Position numbers and translations under genes: made by a program
The notes under the pieces: model-generated
Told to the model about the DNA's origin: nothing
The model's database searches: none
What the model saw: only the letters and a program-made list of their open reading frames with translations
Virus record (IMG/VR): IMGVR_UViG_3300012358_000003
Coordinates: 1-51,998 of that record
DNA from: a virus
Direction: 5' to 3' (one strand)
DNA: 51,998 nucleotides
In this document: positions 9,459-16,704 of the stretch, one piece after another
Numbering within the stretch: the stretch's first letter is position 1
Layout of the letters: each line of letters opens with the position of its first letter

Positions 9459-9718
9459 TGTTTCCGAACATCAATACGTATATTGGGGTCGCCGTCGGGG
9501 TCGGGGTCTCCATGGGACTCGCCTGGGGATACAACGTCCTGGTCGATAACCCGTCTGTCGTCCGTGAAACAACCGCGAAGGTAGAGGCCGCAGCCCAGGC
9601 ACGCACCCTGGCCGCCATAAGTGAGGTTACAGATGCTTCTCAGAAAGCTCGTGCTATGCGCCGCCTCTGCCGCGATACTGGCAAGCTGTACAACTTCGAA
9701 ACAGGGAAGTGCAGGTAA
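9458..9718 (+). CDS. Rz: Rz-like inner-membrane spanin
   Basis: The product is 86 residues, starting at the TGATG overlap with the endolysin. It has one N-terminal transmembrane helix (residues about 8-29, Gly/Val-rich) and then an Ala/Lys/Glu-rich helical segment likely to sit in the periplasm, ending with two cysteines ('RRLCRDTGKLYNFETGKCR'). This is i-spanin topology. The second spanin gene is nested in another frame at its 3' end, the classic Rz/Rz1 arrangement. Together they fuse inner and outer membranes in the last step of lysis. Sequence identity of Rz proteins is too low for firmer naming. Confidence 0.7.
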   Translation: MFPNINTYIGVAVGVGVSMGLAWGYNVLVDNPSVVRETTAKVEAAAQARTLAAISEVTDASQKARAMRRLCRDTGKLYNFETGKCR

Positions 9719-9890
9719 GGAAGACCTGGCCAGGTCTGCCAGGGCAATCTTCGGCACAGAACTCGTCGGTACCCGTGGCTTGACGCCGCAGGACCAAGAG
9801 AATATCGACGATACTGTGGCGGGCGCTTGCGCCGTGGGGGTCTACACTAAGCCGGAGTGCCGGCGCCACCAAGAGATAACTTCACAGTAG
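9633..9890 (+). CDS. Rz1: Rz1-like outer-membrane lipoprotein spanin
   Basis: The product is 85 residues from ATG 9633, with GAGG about seven bases upstream; a GTG at 9621 is possible but less well placed. The N-terminus is a lipoprotein signal: 'MLLRKLVLCAASAAILASC' with a perfect lipobox (LASC). The mature part is 'TTSKQGS' and then a polar segment with two further cysteines near the end. It overlaps the Rz-like gene by 86 bp in a different frame. Spanin lipoproteins are required only in hosts with an outer membrane, so this is the best evidence for a Gram-negative host. Confidence 0.75.
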   Translation: MLLRKLVLCAASAAILASCTTSKQGSAGKEDLARSARAIFGTELVGTRGLTPQDQENIDDTVAGACAVGVYTKPECRRHQEITSQ

Positions 9891-9912
9891 ACACTAAGAA
9901 ACGGCAGGCGGG

Positions 9913-10458
9913 ATGGAACCTAAAGTTGAGGAACATTACATGTTCGACCATCAAGCAAAGTCTATCGCCGACAGCGTACTAATTCTAGCAATATCCAGGG
10001 TTTCCATGGTATTGGCCCTACCTACGATCGCCTTCATAGCCTGGCTAGGCGGCCAGTGGCTCGATCAGAGGTTCAACCAGCAAGACGCGAAGATAGTCGC
10101 CCAGTCCATAGCCTCGACGAACCAGAATACCCTCATCACAGCACGTATCGAGTCCACGGAGCGCACGACCGGCGCCCGTGTTGAGACCGTAGAGCGCTCG
10201 GCCAGCGCGCGCGCCGACACTGTAGAGCGCTCGGCCAACGCGGCAATCGAGCAGGCGGCGAAGGTGAACGACAGGCTCATAGCTGTCGAGGCTAACCAGG
10301 CCCAGAACTTTGCAGCGTCAGAGCGCTTCCAGAACGGGGCACTACAGAGGCTTGATAGGATGCAGGATAGCATCATACTCATGTCGAACGCTATAGCCGC
10401 GCTTACCGCCACGCTTCAGGCTGAGAAAGACAAAGAGTCTAGATCCAACTCAAGATAG
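9913..10458 (+). CDS. Membrane-anchored coiled-coil protein at the end of the lysis block
   Basis: The product is 181 residues if started at 9913; an ATG at 9940 with GAGG eight bases upstream is an equally good start. One hydrophobic helix (residues about 22-48) is followed by a long charged coiled coil with near repeats ('ARVETVERSASA', 'ARADTVERSANA', 'ARIESTERTTG', about 12-residue period). The topology recalls holin-associated or phage membrane coiled-coil proteins, but I do not recognise a family. Its last 20 bp overlap the 3' end of the convergent helicase gene, with no terminator between them. Confidence 0.65.
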   Translation: MEPKVEEHYMFDHQAKSIADSVLILAISRVSMVLALPTIAFIAWLGGQWLDQRFNQQDAKIVAQSIASTNQNTLITARIESTERTTGARVETVERSASARADTVERSANAAIEQAAKVNDRLIAVEANQAQNFAASERFQNGALQRLDRMQDSIILMSNAIAALTATLQAEKDKESRSNSR

Positions 10459-11893
10459 ACGTCCCTAGTATCTCGGCCATAACGCTCTTCTTAGCGCGGA
10501 GACTAGCGAAGATCTTCTCGTTAACTGTTCCTCGGGCGTAGTAGTCGAGGTAGAGCACACTGTCAACCTGGCCCAGACGCATCGTTCGATCCTCTGACTG
10601 TAGTCGGTGCTCCAGGTTATAACCGTTACTGAGATAGTGGTTCTCCTTCCCCGTGGTGAGAGTTCTTCCGTAACCAAGACTCTGCTGGTTGGCGACGATC
10701 CACCGAACGTCTCCTCCAGGATCTTGGAAGCTTCTGACAGCTGCCTCTCGCTCATCGTCCTTTACCCCTCCGTAGAAACGCGCCACCTTGGCGACCCCGT
10801 AATTTTTCCTCAGCTCCTCGAACATGTGCTCGAGCATGCCACGGTAGTTGCACCAGATGATGCCCTTCGCGCTGCTGTCCTCGAGCTGGGTCATCACCGC
10901 CTCAACGCGGTGGTTCTTCAGGATGCGGTAGCTGCCGTCGTCAAGCTTTAGCTGGCCCACCGCGATCTGGTCCATCTTCGATATGATCTCCATGGCCGAC
11001 GCAGCCTCGACGATCGTGTTGTCCCCGAATTGGGCAAAAGCCATGTCACGCATGTCGGAGTACATCTGCTCCTGCTCATCTGAGAGCGGGACCACGACCT
11101 TCTTGTAGATTTTCGGTGGAAGGTCGAAGCACTCGTGCCGCTCCTTGATCGAGGCGAAGGCCCTGATCTTCTTGTTGAGCCTGTCAAGATTCTTTGCCCC
11201 GGTGATCTGCTTAAAGTGCCTCTCACCGAAGTACTTTATCTCCTCGACACAGTACTCTGACTTGAAGCTGTAGAAGGACGTCGTGCCCATGATGCCCTCA
11301 CCGAGGACCTTGGACTGACCCCAGACGTCGAGCGGGCTGTTGGGGCTGAACGTCCCCGTCATGATCATGCGGTACCTGGCCAGGTGAGCGAGTCTGTAGA
11401 CCTCCTTCGCCCTCGCGGACTTGTGGCTCTTGGCAAGCGTGCTCTCGTCAAGGATGAAGAACAATCCAAGCTTCCGCGTCTTGGCGAAAGCTCTAGCGAC
11501 CTGGCCACCCTCGTGGATCATCGACTCCGCGTTAATGTTCAATATACGCAACTTATTGGAAGGCTTCACCAGGTTGCGGATATTCTGCTTCTCGTGCTCC
11601 TTCAATCCAGACCTGTAGACCTCGCAGACGTAGTCTACCTCGGGTGGCATGTGCTCAGGTATCTCGACATACTTCCAGTTGGTGTACTCACCCTTCTTTG
11701 CCATGACGATCACGGTGTCGATCTTACCAGTCAACCATAGGTAGGCCATCTTATCAATAGCCGACTTGGACTTGCCAGTGCCAGGGTCCCACAATAAACC
11801 ACGCGCAAGTGTATCGCGGTGAGCCCACTCCTCGACCTGGTGCTTCATGGGCTTGTAGACGAACGGGAAATCGTCTTGGGGGAAGTCTTCCAT
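10439..11893 (-). CDS. SNF2/DEAD-type superfamily 2 helicase
   Basis: The product is 484 residues. Motif I is 'WDPGTGKSKSAI' (near residue 35), motif II 'ILDEST' (about 150), motif III 'MIMTGTFSPNSP' (about 180), motifs V/VI 'QSLGYGRTL' and 'QSEDRTMRLGQ' (about 420-440). This is the usual length of phage SNF2-like helicases, which remodel DNA-protein complexes or aid replication and recombination. It is the last gene of the minus-strand block and its ATG overlaps the previous stop (TAATG). It converges on the lysis operon with a 20 bp overlap. Confidence 0.85.
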   Translation of the reverse strand: MEDFPQDDFPFVYKPMKHQVEEWAHRDTLARGLLWDPGTGKSKSAIDKMAYLWLTGKIDTVIVMAKKGEYTNWKYVEIPEHMPPEVDYVCEVYRSGLKEHEKQNIRNLVKPSNKLRILNINAESMIHEGGQVARAFAKTRKLGLFFILDESTLAKSHKSARAKEVYRLAHLARYRMIMTGTFSPNSPLDVWGQSKVLGEGIMGTTSFYSFKSEYCVEEIKYFGERHFKQITGAKNLDRLNKKIRAFASIKERHECFDLPPKIYKKVVVPLSDEQEQMYSDMRDMAFAQFGDNTIVEAASAMEIISKMDQIAVGQLKLDDGSYRILKNHRVEAVMTQLEDSSAKGIIWCNYRGMLEHMFEELRKNYGVAKVARFYGGVKDDEREAAVRSFQDPGGDVRWIVANQQSLGYGRTLTTGKENHYLSNGYNLEHRLQSEDRTMRLGQVDSVLYLDYYARGTVNEKIFASLRAKKSVMAEILGTSILSWI

Positions 11894-12078
11894 TATTCAG
11901 GTCTCGCTGTCTTTAGTCGCTCAGCTTCGGCCTCGAGAGCCCACTTAAGAAAGCTTTGAGACCAGTGAAAATCAGCTCTTGTTGACATGGACAGATACAC
12001 CGCTAACATGTCGACTAAGTGGTGTCTTGAGCAACCACTTTGAGCTATTTCTTTGATAATCTGTGCAGTATCATCCAT
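11893..12078 (-). CDS. Small hypothetical protein upstream of the helicase
   Basis: The product is 61 residues, predicted mostly helical, with no motif I recognise ('HHLVDMLAVYLSM', 'FLKWALEAEAERLK'). Support comes from tight packing: its start follows the previous stop directly and its TAA overlaps the helicase ATG as TAATG, which suggests translational coupling. Confidence 0.65.
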   Translation of the reverse strand: MDDTAQIIKEIAQSGCSRHHLVDMLAVYLSMSTRADFHWSQSFLKWALEAEAERLKTARPE

Positions 12079-12450
12079 TCAGAACCTCACCTTTCCGTCA
12101 CCGTAGTCCATGTGCTCGTCTGTCAGTGACGGGAACATGTACCTGACGGGCTTGCTGTTCTGCCTGGCGAACTCGACCTCTCGCTTCGTCGACGACCCGA
12201 CGTACCCGCCGACGTTGATCACGTAGATCATGTCAGCGAGATTGATCTTCTTGAAGTGGAGTCTGTCGAGAGCTTGCTTCGCTGTCGTGTCCTCGTTCCC
12301 GTCAGATGTCAGGAACCTGGAACCCACAGGTTGGTCAGCGTGGCCGAATAGCCCGAGACTGATGACGACGTGTCCAAGCATCGAGAAGTGCGCGTTGGCG
12401 AGATGGAACGCCTCGGGGAAGCGGGATGACCCACACAGGGTGATGATCAT
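12079..12450 (-). CDS. Nucleoside 2-deoxyribosyltransferase-like protein
   Basis: The product is 123 residues. The N-terminus 'MIITLCGSSRFPEAF' is a beta strand with a glycine loop, and 'LHFKKINLADMIYVINVGG' with 'GSSTKREVEFA' matches the C-terminal half of the nucleoside deoxyribosyltransferase-like Rossmann fold, including the acidic residue (Glu in REVEFA) that acts as nucleophile in true enzymes. Members may cleave or exchange bases of deoxynucleotides. In a phage with a likely cytosine-modification operon, nucleotide salvage or removal of host nucleotides is plausible. It overlaps the upstream gene by ATGA. Confidence 0.6.
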   Translation of the reverse strand: MIITLCGSSRFPEAFHLANAHFSMLGHVVISLGLFGHADQPVGSRFLTSDGNEDTTAKQALDRLHFKKINLADMIYVINVGGYVGSSTKREVEFARQNSKPVRYMFPSLTDEHMDYGDGKVRF

Positions 12451-12920
12451 TGCACTGCTCCTAACAGGTAAAGCATGAGTAGTAGGTTACCGACCTTGGA
12501 CCTCATCTCGGGGTCGTTGTACTCACGACATAGCCCCGACGGGTGTGGGATCACGTAGTAGACGAAGCCCTCAGCACTATTGGGCCTCAGGTTGAAGCCG
12601 TTGTGCTTAAGACCGAGGGTCCTGGGCACGTTCGTCCCACACATCACCACGACCCTGTTGTTGATCTTGCCCAGGATGTCGAGCCACCGCTGATGGGTGA
12701 ACCTCTCAGGGTCGAAGACCTCATCGTCTAACAGATTGTATCGGTCGAAGGCTGCCTCGTACTGCGGGGCGCCGACCACGACCGGCGGCTCCTTGGCCAT
12801 CCCGCTTATGGCGAGCATCTGCCATAATCTGTAGCCAGACGCACGAGTTGGCAACACTCCCAGGGCCTTCGCCGGATCGTCCGAGTGCGGGTTATTCATG
12901 CCGAGTAGAACGGGCTTCAC
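12447..12920 (-). CDS. Uracil-DNA-glycosylase-superfamily-like protein
   Basis: The product is 157 residues with a GTG start (GTGA overlap with the previous stop). 'VLLGMNNPHSDDP' at residues 4-16 sits where UDG-fold proteins have the catalytic motif after strand 1, 'GYRLWQML' fits the following helix, 'VVVMCGTNVPRTLG' a central strand and 'YVIPHPSGLCREYNDP' the HPS motif that closes the DNA-binding loop. Catalytic residues differ from canonical UDGs, so it may act on another base or not be a glycosylase at all. The call is from motif order only. Confidence 0.5.
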   Translation of the reverse strand: MKPVLLGMNNPHSDDPAKALGVLPTRASGYRLWQMLAISGMAKEPPVVVGAPQYEAAFDRYNLLDDEVFDPERFTHQRWLDILGKINNRVVVMCGTNVPRTLGLKHNGFNLRPNSAEGFVYYVIPHPSGLCREYNDPEMRSKVGNLLLMLYLLGAVQ

Positions 12921-13231
12921 TTAACTTCTCCAGTTTCCTTGTAGTGTACGATCTGCTTGCGGGCCTCTGTGGAGAGGGTGATCTGCTTATACCCGGCTTT
13001 CATGGCCTGGGCCAGCTGAATCAACTTCTTCTTCTCGGCCTGTTGCCTAGTGTAGAAGGCGAAGGCCCCGATCATGAACCGCTTCTGACGCCGGGCGACT
13101 CCTCGTATAGGCATCAGTGGCTCTGCCCAGGTGATCTTTCCTGTGATGACGATCCGGCACTCGCGCTCCTCGATGGGCCACACAGGCATCTTCGGGTTGA
13201 CGATGAACAGTCGGTGTATCGTGTCAGCCAT
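12917..13231 (-). CDS. Hypothetical basic protein
   Basis: The product is 104 residues from ATG 13231, which overlaps the upstream stop as TGATG (a GTG one codon earlier is possible). Positively charged ('RRQKRFMIG', 'RQQAEKKKLIQLAQ') with a beta-rich N-terminal half. No family recognised. It is part of the close-packed run that ends with the helicase. Confidence 0.6.
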   Translation of the reverse strand: MADTIHRLFIVNPKMPVWPIEERECRIVITGKITWAEPLMPIRGVARRQKRFMIGAFAFYTRQQAEKKKLIQLAQAMKAGYKQITLSTEARKQIVHYKETGEVK

Positions 13232-13467
13232 CACATCACTTGCCTTGCCAACTTCGAGTTGGATAGCAGGATGAACTTGTCAAGCGACATTTCAGACGTA
13301 AAGCCCCAGTGAGCTATTCCGTCGAACGGTACCCTGAGAAACTGTCTCCCAGTTACTCTCGCGAACTCTCTCGGGTCCATGTCCTGGGGCGACATGTGCG
13401 GGACCTTGACTTGGTAGGGGTAGCGGTGCTGGCGCTTCTCCCAATACTCTTTACTTCTCGTGGACAC
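13231..13467 (-). CDS. Hypothetical protein, first gene after hairpin element 2
   Basis: The product is 78 residues. GTG at 13467 is preferred over TTG at 13473, because GGAGG sits seven bases before the GTG and only one or two before the TTG. The sequence is basic and aromatic at the N-terminus ('YWEKRQHRYPYQVK'). No known family. No clear promoter is visible upstream, so it is probably reached by readthrough past the hairpin element at 13544-13609. Confidence 0.55.
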   Translation of the reverse strand: MSTRSKEYWEKRQHRYPYQVKVPHMSPQDMDPREFARVTGRQFLRVPFDGIAHWGFTSEMSLDKFILLSNSKLARQVM

Positions 13468-13543
13468 GGGCAAACCTCCGGTGTTTATACGTTGAACAAT
13501 GTGTCAATAGGTGTGATGAACTTGTATTCTCTCTGACACTTTG

Positions 13544-13609
13544 GGCATACTCTGAGTTACTCCAGGGGAATTTTATGACAACGTCATCACTCAATTTCCC
13601 TGGAATATC
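13544..13609. repeat. Dispersed hairpin element, copy 2
   Basis: TCCAGGGGAA (13561-13570) pairs with TTTCCCTGGA (13595-13604), ten pairs with one G-U. A second short hairpin lies in the loop (ATGAC and GTCAT). The flank GGCATACTCTG at the left is shared with copy 3 at 37507. It lies just beyond the stop of the SSB-like gene, so it could limit transcription out of that operon. Confidence 0.65.
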
Positions 13610-13621
13610 TTCAGGTCAAGA

Positions 13622-14476
13622 TCAGAAAGGCATCTCGTCGCCGTCGACCTTGTCTGCGCCGCTTCCGCCGCCGTTCCCGCCCTCTTCGCTGGCGACCGAC
13701 CCTGTGTAGGTCTCCTTCGCCTTGACGAGTAGACCACTCTGCATCAGCTCAGCGAACTTCTTCGCGGAACGATACTGGTCGGCCGTCACCATCTCGTCAA
13801 GACGTGCGATGTCGAAGTTCGACCAAGTGTTGTTGTTCTTGGTCTCCTTGACGGTCTTGAGCTGGTAAGGGTAGAGCCAGCGTGGCGCACGCGCCGACGT
13901 GTTTGGGATGAGAGTCGCCATCAGTGTCTTATTCCACCGGCGAGACTTCTTGAGCATCGTCGACTTCATCGGGATGATGATCTCCTCCCAGATGCCGTTG
14001 GTCGGGTTCTGGAAGTACACGTAGTGGTAGGCGGTTTCGATGACCAGGTGCCCGTTGCCGAGGATCGGGATGCCTTTCTCGTTCGGCTTGCACTCGGACA
14101 GGATGCCACTGTCAATATCATGGTCGGCGACATAACCGCCGCCTCCCGTGTCGCGGTCGATCCACTCAACGTACTTGCGCTCGTAAGCGCACGGGATCAC
14201 CTTCAGGCCAGTCTCTCGGCCCTCGTAGATCTCGTTACTCACGTTGTTGAAGAACATCCCGGCCTTCGCACCCTTGACGTAGGTGTCCGCGTCCTCGTTG
14301 ACCTGAGGCGAGTTGGACTGGAGGATGTATAGGTAAGGGACGGCGATGTCGTCCATGCTCATGTTTTCGACGCCGGACCCAGCGTCCTTCATGAGTTCTT
14401 CCATGTCCGCCATGCCGGCGGGTAGCTGAGCACTCTGTTTGACCGAGGCTACTTCGGTCTGATTTTTTGCAGCCAT
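13622..14476 (-). CDS. Single-stranded DNA-binding protein-like, with SSB-type C-terminal tip
   Basis: The product is 284 residues from ATG 14476, chosen because GGAG lies ten bases upstream; longer in-frame starts have no site. The C-terminus is a glycine-rich linker ('EEGGNGGGSGAD') ending in 'VDGDEMPF', the acidic -PF tip used by SSB proteins to recruit partners. The middle is beta-rich with aromatic residues ('YHYVYFQNPTNG', 'WLYPYQLK') that suit single-strand binding. Length and tail fit phage ssDNA-binding proteins that are not close to bacterial SSB. It closes an operon of Zn-finger proteins. Confidence 0.6.
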   Translation of the reverse strand: MAAKNQTEVASVKQSAQLPAGMADMEELMKDAGSGVENMSMDDIAVPYLYILQSNSPQVNEDADTYVKGAKAGMFFNNVSNEIYEGRETGLKVIPCAYERKYVEWIDRDTGGGGYVADHDIDSGILSECKPNEKGIPILGNGHLVIETAYHYVYFQNPTNGIWEEIIIPMKSTMLKKSRRWNKTLMATLIPNTSARAPRWLYPYQLKTVKETKNNNTWSNFDIARLDEMVTADQYRSAKKFAELMQSGLLVKAKETYTGSVASEEGGNGGGSGADKVDGDEMPF

Positions 14477-14545
14477 GTGCTTAGTACTCCAATAAGTCAC
14501 CCTACAGTGTGTATCGACCAAGTGGGTGACGTTTACTCAGTCGAA

Positions 14546-15376
14546 TTACTTCGGGAGCTTCAGCTCAGCCTTACGGCCGACGAAGACACCAAACATGTCC
14601 AGGGGCAGCGGGTGGCCGCCCTCGATCTGCTCCTTCACCCAGGCACGGAGAGTCTGCCAGTGCACGTTCTCCTTGTACTCGGGGTCGATGGCTTTCTCGT
14701 TGAAGCCGCGGATGAACTCGACGAACGACTTCGCTATCTCGAACTCGCCCTTGCCGAAGCTGACCTTGACGTCTGCCTTGATCATGCCGTCGAAATCGTG
14801 TTCCTTGAGCCAGTCAAACGCCTCCTCCTTGCGGTCCTCGGGGATCGAGGCCGCATAGAAAGGTTTCACGGTAATCGTGGTGCCGTCGTCGAGTACGAAC
14901 TTAGTCATCCGGACATCGTCCATCGCCTCAGGGAGGTCTTGCTCCATCACGCGGCGAAGCTGCTCTTTCGTCATGGTGAGAGTATTCTCGAGGTCTGCAA
15001 TAGCCTTTACCAAGGCCCTCTGCTTCTGACCGAAGTGACGGATACGGTCAAGCATATCCTCCGGTATTTTCTCCTCGACCGCGGCGTCCGCAGCGGCCAT
15101 CGCCAATACGTCTTCCATGCTTTCATTCTCCATGTGGTGAGCGAGTAGACGTGCTTCGGTCTGGCCGTAGTCCACAACAACTTGCTCTGCTTCAAATGGT
15201 CCCAGGTCCGTGGCTCCGCGGTTTCTCACCGAGTGGTCCGCGCACATCTCACACATGCGGTACGGACCCTCGTTTCTCGTCGGCCATCCAATCATCTTGA
15301 CTGCAGGCTTATTGCACGGAAGAGTCGGGATTAAGAAGTTTGACTCTTGACAGCCGCCAGGTTTCGCCTCGATCAT
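14546..15376 (-). CDS. Conserved phage protein with N-terminal Zn-finger and helical core
   Basis: The product is 276 residues. The first 55 residues hold cysteines in a finger-like array ('PCNKPA', 'MCEMCADH'), often found as a stand-alone unit in phages. Residues about 105-150 are a coiled coil ('IADLENTLTMTKEQLRRVME'). The C-terminal half ('LPEAMDDVRMTKFVLDDG', 'SFGKGEFEIAKSF') resembles a phage family next to SSB and recombination genes, whose function I do not know. Its ATG overlaps the preceding stop as ATGA. Confidence 0.65.
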   Translation of the reverse strand: MIEAKPGGCQESNFLIPTLPCNKPAVKMIGWPTRNEGPYRMCEMCADHSVRNRGATDLGPFEAEQVVVDYGQTEARLLAHHMENESMEDVLAMAAADAAVEEKIPEDMLDRIRHFGQKQRALVKAIADLENTLTMTKEQLRRVMEQDLPEAMDDVRMTKFVLDDGTTITVKPFYAASIPEDRKEEAFDWLKEHDFDGMIKADVKVSFGKGEFEIAKSFVEFIRGFNEKAIDPEYKENVHWQTLRAWVKEQIEGGHPLPLDMFGVFVGRKAELKLPK

Positions 15377-15573
15377 AGGTTCACTCCAAAGAAAGCGAAG
15401 ACTTCTCGACGGCAGTCGTCACAGAGGTCTTTCCATATAAACATTGGGCCTGGGCCTTCTGCCCAATTGAAGTTAGCGACAATGTCGGTGGATTGGCTGT
15501 GCTTTGGACGGACGGAGCCCATGTCCGCCTTGCAGCGGTCACATGAGTATGTCTTGTGGACGTGCTCAGCCAC
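15373..15573 (-). CDS. Small zinc-ribbon protein
   Basis: The product is 66 residues from a GTG start with GGGAG upstream. Two cysteine pairs ('CDRCKAD' at residue 11 and 'CDDCRRE' at residue 51) form a likely four-Cys zinc site. No catalytic motif. One of four consecutive Cys-rich genes. Confidence 0.65.
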   Translation of the reverse strand: MAEHVHKTYSCDRCKADMGSVRPKHSQSTDIVANFNWAEGPGPMFIWKDLCDDCRREVFAFFGVNL

Positions 15574-15576
15574 GTC

Positions 15577-15996
15577 TCAATCTCCCGAGTCGATCGACGC
15601 GTCGAAGCCACACTTCTTACAGCGCATAGGGTGCCAGCCGCGGCTGTGGTTCGCTCCAGACTCGTCCCACTCGTGCTCACACATGAAGAAGGAGTAGGCC
15701 TTACCTCGTGAAGCCAGGATCACTCCGGAGCCGTCGAATTGTCCGCTCATCCCGCCAGTGTGGAGAAAAATCTTCGGGTACCACGTGACCTCGTGGGTCT
15801 GGACACCGTGAGGAGGGTCGAACTCACGAAGCCTGAAATGGTATGGAGTTTCTGCCTGCTTTGTGCACATAGAGATAGCTGCAAGAGCTTCTTGAGCATC
15901 CTCTATCTCATCGACATTTGGAAGAGCGACCTTACCGTCGCTCTTTATAGCGGTATCAAGAATATTGCGGAATTCAGTCGACCTGACGTTAGACAT
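15577..15996 (-). CDS. Hypothetical protein with C-terminal zinc-binding motif
   Basis: The product is 139 residues. The last 35 residues hold 'CEHEW', 'NHSRGWHPMRCKKCGFDA', a Cys/His arrangement common at the end of small phage proteins and likely to bind zinc. The N-terminal part is helical with no family I recognise. It lies 1 bp after the upstream stop and 3 bp before the next start region. Confidence 0.6.
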   Translation of the reverse strand: MSNVRSTEFRNILDTAIKSDGKVALPNVDEIEDAQEALAAISMCTKQAETPYHFRLREFDPPHGVQTHEVTWYPKIFLHTGGMSGQFDGSGVILASRGKAYSFFMCEHEWDESGANHSRGWHPMRCKKCGFDASIDSGD

Positions 15997-15997
15997 C

Positions 15998-16231
15998 TTA
16001 CTTCCCCTTTGAACCTACATGCAGTAGGTAGTTGCACTTCTCGATGATGGTGATCTTGTCGCACTCCTCGCAGCGGCCACTCTTGTAGAACACGTTGGGT
16101 GTCTCCATCGTCTGCCGCGAACCACAGTGCCTGCAGGTCCACTTCTGGTGGACGGTCGCGCCAAGCGTCTGGACCTTCTCGTAGGCCTGCTCAGCGACTT
16201 TCTGAATAGGGTAGTCGTTATACTTTACCAT
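15998..16231 (-). CDS. Small zinc-ribbon protein, first gene of its operon
   Basis: The product is 77 residues with the pattern 'CRHCGSRQTM' and 'GRCEECDKIT', a four-Cys zinc ribbon. The ATG has a G-rich ribosome site (GGGGG) about eight bases upstream and follows a strong promoter at 16268-16296 with a leader of about 30 bases. It therefore begins a separately expressed unit that runs to the SSB-like gene. Confidence 0.7.
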   Translation of the reverse strand: MVKYNDYPIQKVAEQAYEKVQTLGATVHQKWTCRHCGSRQTMETPNVFYKSGRCEECDKITIIEKCNYLLHVGSKGK

Positions 16232-16267
16232 CGGTAAACCCCCATCTGCTATACAATTTATAAGATC

Positions 16268-16296
16268 ATTATATCATGCTTTTTTAATGAAGGACA
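16268..16296 (-). promoter_or_regulatory. Promoter for the Zn-finger/SSB operon
   Basis: On the minus strand TGTCCT (16296-16291), a 17-base spacer ending in TGA and a perfect TATAAT (16273-16268). The -35 is weak, and the extended -10 probably compensates. It lies between the VRR-NUC stop and ATG 16231. Confidence 0.7.
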
Positions 16297-16704
16297 CTAG
16301 CTAGTTAATATGTCACGGACGGAGTTCCACGACCTGTACGGTGGCTCCATGTTGAACACTGTCGGCAGCTCGTTCATATTGACAGTAATCCATTTCTCGT
16401 AGGGGACACGCGGGGCCTTCAGTATGACACCTGCAGGGTAGAGATGTATCGTGTCGCGACGGTCCATGACCAGCACGAACATGCGTGCTCCCAGGCGGCT
16501 GTGCTTCGCGATCCAGTTCGGCTGGAACTTCTCGAAGTAGATCAGGTCACCTTTCGTTACCTTGGTCTCTATCCAGCCGGTCTTCCCACCGATGTTGTAG
16601 AACACGTCGGACATGCCAGAGCTTACCGCATTCTCAACACGGTCACACTCTCCCCACACCATGAGGTGTGGCCTCAGCTTCGCGTACAGTTTAGTCTCTC
16701 TCAT
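16297..16704 (-). CDS. VRR-NUC / PD-(D/E)XK-type nuclease
   Basis: The product is 135 residues. 'SGMSDVFYN' and 'GWIETKV' give the Asp...Glu-x-Lys active site of VRR-NUC domains, in the usual size of the stand-alone phage form. These enzymes cut branched or flap DNA; a junction-resolving role in phage replication is likely. The ATG overlaps the polymerase stop (ATGA). Confidence 0.8.
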   Translation of the reverse strand: MRETKLYAKLRPHLMVWGECDRVENAVSSGMSDVFYNIGGKTGWIETKVTKGDLIYFEKFQPNWIAKHSRLGARMFVLVMDRRDTIHLYPAGVILKAPRVPYEKWITVNMNELPTVFNMEPPYRSWNSVRDILTS

